Shown one piece after another: positions 54,901-64,000 of a DNA stretch of 64,000 nt (the first letter of the stretch is position 1; every line of letters begins with the position of its first letter). Origin of the DNA: Fragilaria crotonensis (lineage: Eukaryota; Bacillariophyta; Fragilariophyceae; Fragilariales; Fragilariaceae); assembly GCA_022925895.1 (NCBI GenBank), contig JAKSYS010000179.1, positions 30,536-94,535 on the forward strand. Direction: 5' to 3'. Position numbers and translations under genes: made by a program. The notes under the pieces were generated by a model. It saw only the letters and a program-made list of their open reading frames with translations. It was not told where the DNA came from and ran no database searches.

Positions 54901-57900
54901 ACTGTCTTCGAAAAGATCGCCAAGATCAACGAGCCGACGACCGCCGAAGCGTCTACTTGTAGCAGAGCAAGGACTTCGCTCTTGCGACTGCTGGATAAAG
55001 CTCCAGGAGGGGTCGACTCTTCGGATTCTGAAGTAGGGGTTGCAAACAGAGACAATTTTGCTGTGCCCTTGGGAAGAGACGCCATGACGAGAGGAGTCGA
55101 GATGAAACTTGGCCTGCGTAGGGACTTGGCTATGAACGAGAAACTCTACAAGGAAATATGCCACGCGAGGGAGGAGTACATGGCAGATGCTCTCACTTTA
55201 AAAGAAGAAATGGAGCACCAGGACGAAGACGCCGACGATGACGATGATGACGACGAAGACAATGCTAAAGACCCAGAAAACGCAATCCAAAGATCATCGC
55301 AACAACTGGATGAAGGTGAAAAGGTCAAGGACTCTCCTGTTCCAATGAATGCTGTTGCACAAACCGCTGAGGTTGTAGCCACGGTCGTTGGAAACGGGGA
55401 TGACATTGTGAAGAACGATTTACCAACAAAAATTGGGAAGGTAACGCCTTACGATGATTTTTGCGGTGACATTCCAACCGCTCCTGAGCTCATCCGGAGA
55501 TGCCTTGCCGTGTTGAGGGTACTATCCCAAACCAATGCAGCGGAACCTTTTGTCTACCCTGTTGATCCGCAAACCAACCCTGGATACTACGAAAGCATCT
55601 TACATCCCATGTGCCTGAGAGAAATCGGAAAGAGGCTAACTGCGGCTGCCAACGAGCATGCCAAGTTGAATGATCCGCTCAAGGCATTGCCCTTCGTCGA
55701 ATCTACAGTTGCACAATTCGCCCGTAACGTCAGGCTGATTACCCAAAATTGTTCTTGCTACCCCAGCGCTGGCGCTACAGTCATCGCTGCTGGCGATGAA
55801 CTGCTCCGCATTTTTGAGCGGTTATTGTTGGACTGGGTTTTGTCGCCTCGCAGCATCTTGCCGTCAATCGAGGACCTTGACGACGACAAATGTGTGGAAT
55901 TCCATGACTCCGACGACGACTCACTTGTCCTGCTTTGCGATGGATGCGAAGGCAAGTATAATATGGGGAGGCTAGATCCACCACTTCGAGATGTACCAAA
56001 AGGAGATTGGTTTTGTCCTCGATGTCTGAGCGGCCGTTGTTGGGAGTCTCTCGACCCACGAAAAGACAAAGTGCTCAAGCGCTCCTCGAAGCAGGGCGAG
56101 GAGCAGCATTGGACCGTTCGTCGCTCCTACTTCGTTCACTGAGGATTCGAAGACAAAGCCCACTCTTAACTACATTCTGACCAACCAAACTGGAGCTACG
56201 ATTTCGCTTCCAGTCGATGAAGTTGACTCGCTTTGGAATCCCAAGGCACACCGGTCGATCCAGTGCACTGTCTAGAAGCAGTTTCAGAATGCCCAGGCTA
56301 TTCGCAAGGACCGAACCACGGCAAATACGATAATTTGGTTCTGTTGCTGCCAACCCTAGCATCTCCGATGCGGCGGCCCAGGCGTTCATTTCGAGTTCCG
56401 TGTATCAAGATACTATTAATAGCAGTAGCACCTTCATGTTGGTCAACCCGGAAGATCTTCAGTCATCAGAGTGAGTCGACTGCTAACTCTTCTTGTCGTG
56501 AAGTGTGCATCGAGTGAGATGATGAACGCTCTTGCCAGTAAATTGGAAGCAGACGCCGCAGAGAAGATGGCCAAGCTTCGCAACGAATCAGCGCGCCTGG
56601 ATCTTCACGCCCTTCTTCCTAACAAATGAAGATGAGATCGAAGACATACACGCGGAGGCAGCTGCTGCAGTGAAGGATGAAGAGGATCGTCACGACAAGA
56701 AGGCGGACGGTGATACAACGGCTGTGGTTGTCGATGCCACCGCGATTGAAATCCTAAACGACGTCACCCTGATTCAGAGGGTGCCAGGTCTGCCCTGCCC
56801 GCAACTGTCGCTTCCAGTGCAGTCGGAAACGACGAGTCTGGTTTTGATTGTCGGAAGAGATGCAACGGAAGCACGCCTGATCATCTGCAATCGAAGAGAA
56901 AGACAAGCGATACAAACTGAGGGAAGAAAATTTGGCTGCCTTTAACATCAAGAATCAGTTGAAGTCAACTGCTGCGTCGTTCGAAGAAGATAACGTCTCC
57001 CTTGTTGTCGATAATACTTTGGGTTCCCGTGAGAAAGGCCTTAATCTGGCATCGACACGATGCAGAGGTTTATTGTGTAATTTCTGCGGGTTGTCAGATA
57101 TTGCCTTGGGGAGTCCACTCCTGCGAGTACCGAACATGGAAGAGTGGTATGAGCTTATGCCTCACATGGCGAGGAATCGTCGTGTATTCTTACTTGCTGA
57201 CGTTAGCGGTCATCCTGCCAACGAAGAAAAGATCATGCCCATGCCCGCAAAGTCGAGAGGCAAGAGCCTCCTTGTTGTGAAGGTGAAGGTTGGCGGCGAG
57301 ATAGTGTCCTTTCCCGACGAGGCGCATTTCGAGGGCATCGCCGACGGCGGAATCATGGAATATTTACCACGAAATGAGGACGGCTGTCAACACGAGTTGA
57401 TAAGTCGTTACGAAACCGGTATTCCTTATGTGTCGGGATCATCGTCAGCCCACGAATGCTGTGCAATATCAGCACACAACGCTCGCAAGGAACGCGTAGT
57501 CACGGAACATAAAGCAAAGAAGCAAGTGGCATTGAACGCGATGCGGGGATCCTGTGTGGGCGAACTCTTTCGCTTGGTCGAGACGGAAATGGACGCTCAT
57601 TTTGGAAATTCAACACTGACGGCGCGTTGTTTGTCTGCGACGGCGACGACGCCAAACTTGGCGTCGCTATGAAGACCCTGAGGTCATTGCCAGCGTCATT
57701 GTGTCCCTTGAAAGGACCCGGTTGTCGCCGAAATCAAGCGAGTTTTCCCGACGCTGTTCGACTTTGAGAGGCCGCCAATGGACACAGTTGCTCTTAAAGC
57801 GACCATTTGCAAAGGACGTCTCCCTGTACAGGCTGTTGCTTCGGACGCGGTGAGAAAGGCTAAAGGTATCGACGATACCGATGAGCAAGACGAACCATAT

Positions 57901-58632
57901 CAACCCGGTGAAGACGTCCTGGTTGAATCGAAATGCGGTCGAATGCTTTGGGATGCTAAAGTTCTCGATGTTTCTCTAAGGGATGAGAAGGTTACTCGGT
58001 ACAGAGTTCACTACAAAGGGTGGAGTTCCCGCTTTGATGAATGGGTAACCCCATTCCGCGTCGTGGAGCCAATAGATTCAAACCTCGCGATTCAACACGA
58101 AATGGTGCACGAATTACATAGCAACGCCACGGTTGTTCCTGAAATTCTGAGGAATATGAACTCGAAAAAGCACTTAAATAGCAGGGATCGTGCACGAAAC
58201 CGAGCACCAGTTCCAGACTTTACTGATGTTGCGAAAGTGCCACCGTCGGCCTCGTCTGGAGAGCAGGCATTTGCGTTGGCCAAGGCGGCTCTGTTGATGA
58301 TCGAAGCAGCACTTCCATGTGGGGCCATTGACAACTCTCCAACAGGCGCGTGGCGCCCCGAGATTGCCGCTGAATGGCGCAGGGTTGTGCAAACTGCACC
58401 TGGTCCATACACGCTCATGGGATGTGTATTTCTCTTGGAGGAAAACATAGACCCCGAATGGATCGATCCCCATATGACTCACCTGTTAGCGTGTCTTCCA
58501 CAGCGATGGAAAGCTATTCGAGAGGCAACTTTCTCTGGTCTGTGTCTTCGCATTGCAATGCTGGACCAAGGCGTGCTGTATGACACGGTGGACACACGTA
58601 AATACGCAGGGAAAGGTAGAAAAGACTTCTAG
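51959..58632 (+). CDS. Very large multi-domain chromatin reader (FYRN, Tudor, DDT-like, bromodomain, PHD, Tudor-knot), frame-broken
   Basis: Read as one gene from the ATG at 51959 (MSIYAENGYEEEVAADEDDD). Domains in order: acidic start; AT-hook-like KKRKRPGPKPKRRR; FYRN (FWNSHHIYPVGFSCDRYEFS, 52447 on); Tudor (GMRVRVKYERNQWYSGTIVD, about 52760-52924); charged coiled coil (53240-54000); DDT-like helices (54080-54300); bromodomain (FVYPVDPQTNPGYYESILHP, about 55490-55830); PHD finger (LLCDGCEGKYNM...GDWFCPRC, about 55886-56025); a second Cys/His block resembling an extended PHD (LLCNFCGLSDIALGSPLLRV...HECCAISAHNARKERVV, 57060-57510); Tudor-knot (YRVHYKGWSSRFDEWVTPF, 57895-58080); and a C-terminal helical WSD-like region. 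An intron is at 52925-53004. Frame breaks lie near 52143 (C5 run), 52680, 54300, 56080, 56620 and 57700, so exact joins are uncertain. A role in reading acetyl- and methyl-histones with a remodeller is inferred. Confidence 0.7.
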
Positions 58633-58780
58633 TGGAGCGTGTTTGACATCGGAGAGGATATCCTACTATCCCCTCGTTAAGACTTCACATCGATATCCGC
58701 GACCAGGGCGTGCTGTATGACAAGGTGGACAGAACTCGCAGGGAAAGGTGGAAAGGGATTCTCGTGGAGCTATCATGGGT
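58563..58780 (+). repeat. Tandem duplication of the chromatin gene's 3' end (two ~75-bp copies, offset ~135 bp)
   Basis: The final coding stretch GCGTGCTGTATGACACGGTG (58570) reappears at 58708 with few changes, including the following GCAGGGAAAGGT and GTGGAG. The second copy lies beyond the stop at 58632. The remaining DNA to 59115 shows no gene. Confidence 0.7.
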
Positions 58781-59115
58781 CATCGAGGCGCGCAGCATGC
58801 TATCCCCCAATCGTGGAATAACGGAGCAGGCTTATCAGCTTCATCAGGCTTGATCCATTTTGGACTACCTTTTTTAACTGATAGCAGGTTGAAGATCACC
58901 ATTTCTACTGAATTCAGTAATTGTGAGAAGGTCAAAATTGCAACGAATAATCGCACCTCAGGGCTGAACACTGAACAGTGTCTTGTTTGTACATGTATTC
59001 GTTGGAAAGGTTTTTTATGCCCGCAGTTGCAATTATCGATGCAGCAATTGTAGATGTGAAGTTTTTGAGTGTAATGACTCGCGCTAAAATATGTAGGGTG
59101 AGATAACTACTTTAT

Positions 59116-61174
59116 TCAGTCGTCCACTCCATTGTAGTTTTCTTTTGATGCGATGTGTATTCCGATACAAGTAGGGCACAACCAGTACCCTATTTTGCAT
59201 CTGCAATACGTTCGGATGCGCCTTGTGCAGTTGTACGTCTTACAGACATGTTGCGGGTACATTGTAGCAAGCTGTGTCCACTCGGTACCCGTCCATTGTC
59301 CTGCAAATCTGGGTGCCGTTTCTTCGCCACAAGTAGAGGCACACAAGCCTTCATGCACTCTCTGTCCTCGCACTTGATATGAGTAATCTAGAAGCTCTTT
59401 CGCCAGTTTGCGCCTGAACTCAATCTGGTTCAGAAGCTCCGAACCAGAAAAATACGCGTATGCCAGTCGTGCATTGACCTCGACGAGTGCCAAGATAAAC
59501 GTGAAGACGCGAATCTTCCAATCCTTGGTGCTCAGTGATGCTTCCAGTGAAATCGGCGAATGCCGAAGGTTGTTGTGATCATCAACTTTGTGTCTGAATT
59601 TGAGGTGATTATGGAATGGCTCGTAGTACTTGAATTTCTTCGTCACTCGTCGTCCATTTTCCAAGATTGACCTCTGTGTCCACCCATCATTGATCTCAAT
59701 ACAACTTCCATACGTTGTCATCAACTTCATCACATAATCCTCTTCCTTCATCGCAAAAAGTCTAAACGCTTTTCCGCCAACGCTTCCTGGTAGAGCTTCC
59801 ACAGAACCGACAGTCTTACCAACAAAGTATTGATCAATGGCCTCGCCATCAATGTATTTTGGCCAATATCGTCGCTTCTTTATGACTGCCGACGAAAAGA
59901 TCCCAACAGATGCAAGATTCAAGATTGCATCGATGACACAAAAACCACTATCCATGATGACAACTCTCCCGGAGTGTGCAATGGATTCGGTTAATCGCAA
60001 TAGCAGTCCAGAAGTTATTCCTTTCTCGTGATACTTTGGAGGAGGAATTTCCTTGGGACGATCGTTCCCTTCAACCAATTCAATCGAGTACATAATCCCC
60101 GACAGGCCGCAACACACAGAATGATACTCGTTGCCCATGGGATGGGGCTTACGAGGTACGAACATCCAACCAGGGCATGTGTATTGGTTTGTCCACACCG
60201 ACATGCTTTCATCCAGGCAACTTACCCATCCCGGGCTGAAGGATGACTGTGTGTGCTCATTGAATGCCCGTATCAGGTCGTTGACCTCGTGGAATGGGTG
60301 TTTAAATGAAGGAAGAGGTTCCTGAGTGAATTTAAGATGCTTGAGGATATCTTCGAATCGACGTCGTGACATGAATGAGTGCAATCTGAACGGTGCCCCG
60401 CAAACATATCTGGAGTATCACTTGACCAAAAGTCTCGTCTCGCATTCCCTTGTGTTGTTGCCATAATAATAATCAGTGCCAAGAAACGAAGAAACTCTTC
60501 CCATGTCAATGGAGGGGTGCATTTCGTTGCCGGTAAAACGGTGTTCTTAAAGTAGCTTACCGGAAGGAAATGGGTGAAGTAACCCAAAATGGTGTGAAGC
60601 GTACGGTCAGCTTGTATCAATGATGGCTTCATATCAACATCCCCACAAAGTCTTTCAGGATCCAATGGAACACTGTTCCACTCCATGTAGATACATCTCT
60701 CGTCACTGTTATCGGATGATGGAGAAGGAATGTTCTCCGGAGCTGGGTCGTTGTCATCATCAACACAAAAACCAAGCGCTCGGAAATTCGATGCGACTTC
60801 ACCACCGATCAAATTTGTCGGAATTTCAGCACCTTCGTTTGCTTGCCCATCCATAGCCAGAGCTTCATTGGTTTCATGAGAATCTTGTAGTGTGTCATTG
60901 AAGATATGCTCCGGGGCTCCTTCTTGAACCACCTTACAGTGTCGTGCAACAGCATGAAGAAGCTGACCATTGTCAAAATCATTGTGACGCATGATTATGC
61001 ACGACTGGGGCTTTGAGACTGTTTTCTCCTCCTGTCCTACAGCAACAAGATCATGGAGCATATCCGTCTTCCCAGCATTTGATACTGCATCCACTAGCGT
61101 TCGAGGTGTAGAAATTTCTTTAACACCGAGATCTTGGCGCCGACGCCACGGCGGAGCCGTTTTAATTTCGGCAT
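59116..61174 (-). CDS. piggyBac-type transposase (DDE_Tnp_1_7), frame-broken
   Basis: The C-terminal frame (60384-59116) carries SCLDESMSVW, FVPRKPHPMGNEYHSVC and SGRVVIMDSGFC, the Asp-containing blocks of piggyBac transposases, and ends in a Cys-rich region (YNCTRRIRTYCRCKIGYWLC then PTCIGIH) like their C-terminal zinc domain. The N-terminal frame (to 60273) has LTWEEFLRFLALIIIMATTQ and ends in DMFAG. One base change in the G-run near 60396 joins it to APFRLHSFMSRRRFEDILK. A further one-base change in an A-run would connect an ATG at 61174 (MPKL...) to RRRQDLGVKEIST. No TTAA-flanked terminal repeats were found, so it may be a domesticated or stranded copy. Confidence 0.82.
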
Positions 61175-61791
61175 GATTAAATAGACGACAAAGAATTAAT
61201 GCAACGAATGCGTAACTTTAAAGTGTTGTATCTCAAGATCTATTGCTCAACCTAACACAGCTTGGTGTTCTTGATTCGGTCATCAAGATGTAGCAATTGA
61301 TGCGTTTAGTCTGATAATGCGGTTGAAATGCAATAGAGTAGGGTATGAAATTGCAGTATTGTAGTCCTGAGTCCAGAATCCAGAATCCGATAGTACTGGT
61401 AGAAGGTACAAGGTACAAGTACTACTAGTAGAAAGTAGAGGTACTGTAGCTCGTCGAGTCTAATCTATTTTTCCAAGCACCGCGAGTACAAGTACTACTT
61501 GAATGTAGTACTACAGTACGAGTATGACATCTGAATATATATATATACCCATGTATACATATATGAGGCTTTGCCTGACAAGATTCTGTTTGCTACTGTA
61601 CCTGGTACTACTAGTCTAGTACTGTAGTATATAGTATACACTAAAAGCTGAAGCTACTCCTTGTATAAGCTACAGTACTCCAGTACCGGTAGATATACCT
61701 CGACTCGGCTACTGGTAGAGCGCTGCATTTTTGCACTGAAGTCTCCTGTTCCGCATCGTTCGAAATCGAATGCAACGAAGCACAGAATCGA
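61175..61791. other. Divergent promoter region of transposase and VPS33, GTAC-rich
   Basis: 617 bp. TACTAGTA/GTACAAGTACT words and an ATATATATAT tract are at 61400-61570. No gene is seen. Confidence 0.45.
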
Positions 61792-63785
61792 ATGATGAGC
61801 AACATGCAAGGTCGACCAGTTACGGCCAGCAAGGATGCTGACGTGATTCTGCCTCCTGTATCTCCTTTAAATCCGGTCCCAGCATTGCCGGCTGCTTTGA
61901 GGATCGACAATCGTGAGATGCCCTCCCTCCTTCAATCAATTCCTGGACGGCAGCTTTGGTGTTTGGTTGCGAAAGTTTGCGTACTCTCTTAATGCGACAG
62001 GTCTTGTCGATCCACATGGCCGAGTCTTCAAGGAAAGAAAACTGGGACGCGGCACAATTCTTTCCATTGCCTCATGGCCTACAAATAATCGGGACTAAAG
62101 TGCTTCCTGACAAAATTTCAGTTTAATTCAGATCCATCTCCACTTCCAATCGCTGACGTCTGGGACGAAAAAGTCGACGTTGTCACCTATTTCTCCGGCC
62201 TTCATCATTGACGCACACTATACATGTGTCGAACCGTATTAAGAACTGGAAAAGTCGGACACATCATCGCATCGTCTATATTCCTCAAGCAACTTCTATG
62301 TGTCACAAGATCCTCTCAAATTTGGGAATCAATAGTTTGCCGAATGTCACGATACATCGACTGCAGACCGACGTCTTTCCTCTCGAGTCCGACCTTTGTC
62401 GCTGGAATATCCTGATGCCTTGAAAGAATGCGAAATCGAAGGCACACCGTCATCTCTCATCGCCACTGTGGCGAGGGCCTTACTCAAGATTCAAGACGTG
62501 GTGGGTACCATTCCAAGGCTACAGGCATTGGGGCCTCTGGGTGAAGAAGTGGTAAAGAAAATGACAACAATGCGTCTCGAGCAACATCTGCAGGACAATC
62601 ATCCTACGAAATTCTGCAGAGAATGTTCGTGCAATGATGGTGATCGATCGCAAGGTGGACATGTTGACACCGATGTTGACTCCTCTGACGTACGAAGGAT
62701 TGCTGGATCAGGTGGTGGGGATCGATTGTGGATTTTTAAAGGTCAACGCAGGTTATCAACCCTGATGATGCTGAACCAGAGCAAGTCGCCCTTGGTGTGA
62801 ACGGGTCAGATGCACTGTACATGGAAGTGAGGGACCAACACGTAGAAAAGTTTGCCTGTTTCTTCAAAATCAAGCCGCTCTACAACAGTCTCACGCCAAC
62901 TTTACAAACAAAGAAAAGAAGAAGGACCTGGACGAGATCCATCAGTTTGTCAAACAGATTCCTATCTTTACCAAGAACTTGCGTTCGCTTACAAACCACA
63001 TCCATCTCGCGGAACTAGTGAAGGCTAACTCGGAAGAATCCAGCTTTCGTGAGCGATGGCAAACCGAACGATCCATGGTCGAGGGGGAAGTGTGCTACGA
63101 TATTTTGGAGGAGCTAATAGCAACCCAGCACCCTCCTCTGCAAGTCCTGAAACTGTTGGCCTTACAATCACTTGCGGGAGGTGGAATCAAGTCTTCCAAG
63201 TACGATTCGTTGCGACGAGATTTGGTCCAAACGTATGGATATCATTATATGTTTGTTCTTAATAACTTGGAGAAGGCGGGCCTGGTGCGTCGGCGAGATT
63301 GGATGGATTCTGCGGCTGTATTCAGCAACATCCGCAAGACCATGATCTTGATCAATGCAGAGGTTGATCCTGTTGAGCCGGACGATGTTTCGTATGTTTC
63401 CAGCGGGTACGCTCCACTTTCTGTGCGATTGCTGCAGACTGCCGTTAAAGGGTGGAAAGGCAAGGACGAATTTCTGAAGGACTTACCAGGGCGGTTGGTT
63501 GATATCATGCAGCAAAGTCCTCCACTAGACTTTGCTTCGTCACTCCAAACTAAGCCGACAGAGCCTGGCGCTTTCGCGAGACTAAAGGGTGACCGAAAGC
63601 CAACTCTTGTTGTCGTCTATGTTGGAGGGGTCACGTACATGGAGATTGCAGCGCTTCGGTTCCTGAGCAAGCGGGGCTCCTTTCCGTATCACATCGTAAT
63701 TGTCACAACCAAGGTCATCAATGGCACCACACTTGGAGTCACTGACTTCCTAAACGTGTGCTTAAACCCTAAACTAGCTAGCTGA
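61792..63785 (+). CDS. VPS33: VPS33-type Sec1/Munc18 protein of HOPS/CORVET, frame-broken
   Basis: Starts near the ATG at 61792, with SLLQSIPGRQLWCL as the conserved first strand. Later pieces in different frames are LQTDVFPLESDL (62365-62400), SLEYPDALKECEIEGTPSSL and ALLKIQDVVGTIPRLQALG (62398-62530), MVIDRKVDMLTPMLTPLTYE (about 62638-62700) and a long clean C-terminal part (62979-63785) with DLVQTYGYHYMFVLNNLEKA, YVSSGYAPLSVRLLQT and VVYVGGVTYMEIAALRFLSK, ending INGTTLGVTDFL. These are VPS33 signatures. VPS33 clasps SNARE bundles for endosome-vacuole fusion. At least four frame changes lie in the first 1.2 kb; the reading order is nevertheless collinear with the family. Confidence 0.85.
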
Positions 63786-64000
63786 GCTCTTCTTCGTGGA
63801 CTGATGTGGTATGTACAAGGTACAATGGTCGGACTCCAAGGTTCCAAGAAGTTAAGTTCATACTGTGTACTCAGTACGCCCGTACTACATATGGTGTCGG
63901 CTAATTATGTGTATGCAGTACTCCTAGGCAGTACTCGTACTTAGTATGCATACTACTACCTTGTACATGTGGTACTCCAGTGCAAACCTGTACGACCTGG
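63786..64000. other. Intergenic end of window, GTAC-rich
   Basis: 215 bp downstream of VPS33, with many GTAC/AGTACT words and no gene. Confidence 0.4.

Noticed and set aside
59116-61174. TTAA-flanked piggyBac ends
   Set aside because: No matching terminal repeats with TTAA were found on either side, so no element borders are called.

Overview
This window looks like nuclear DNA of a diatom (stramenopile), probably pennate. The evidence is a protein with repeated helicase-associated (HA) domains, a gene type expanded in diatoms; several presequences with a signal peptide followed by an ASAF-like plastid-targeting motif (lipase, NAD kinase, FKBP, a small membrane protein); few, short (70-80 nt) GT-AG introns; and compact genes on both strands. 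I cannot fix the species from sequence alone.

Layout. 1-5.4 kb: N-terminus of a MOT1/BTAF1 ATPase (-), a nuclear MinE with an intron (+), and a proline-rich protein with five Cys/His modules (-). 5.4-10.4 kb: almost gene-free, GTAC-rich DNA holding an ~800-bp foldback element. 10.4-19.3 kb: NAD kinase (-), F-box protein (+), a small inverted-repeat element, then RPB7 (+) and a plastid-type FKBP (-), which converge with only ~40 bp between their stops. 20-28.6 kb: two paralogous armadillo-repeat genes facing each other, with a maltose-type O-acetyltransferase (-) and a small plastid-type membrane protein (+) between them. 29.0-34.7 kb: a decayed Mutator-like (MULE) transposon with a MULE transposase fragment and a Ulp1-type protease fragment on the opposite strand. 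It lies inside a second pair of perfect inverted repeats and carries 60-bp and 101-bp tandem arrays. 34.9-48 kb: an Integrator subunit 2 candidate (+), a plastid-type class 3 lipase (-), a UDP-sugar pyrophosphorylase-like probable pseudoenzyme with a CAAX tail (+), the HA-repeat protein (-) and an EXS/ERD1 membrane protein (+). 48-64 kb: PRP6 (-), a very large chromatin reader (FYRN, Tudor, DDT-like, bromodomain, PHD, Tudor-knot; +), a piggyBac-type transposase (-) and VPS33 (+).

In 48-64 kb all four genes are broken by single-base frame changes although the protein families stay recognisable in the alternate frames. The armadillo gene at 26-28.6 kb has two such breaks. RPB7, the INTS2 candidate, lipase, F-box and HA genes read through cleanly. 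Homopolymer sequencing errors are the simplest explanation, but real decay cannot be excluded.

The genes do not form one pathway. They are mainly housekeeping functions: transcription (MOT1, RPB7, Integrator), splicing (PRP6), vesicle fusion (VPS33), organelle division (MinE), plastid metabolism and chromatin reading. The least expected objects are the pyrophosphorylase-like CAAX protein, the multi-domain chromatin reader, the five-module Cys/His protein, the facing armadillo paralogs and the nested transposon.
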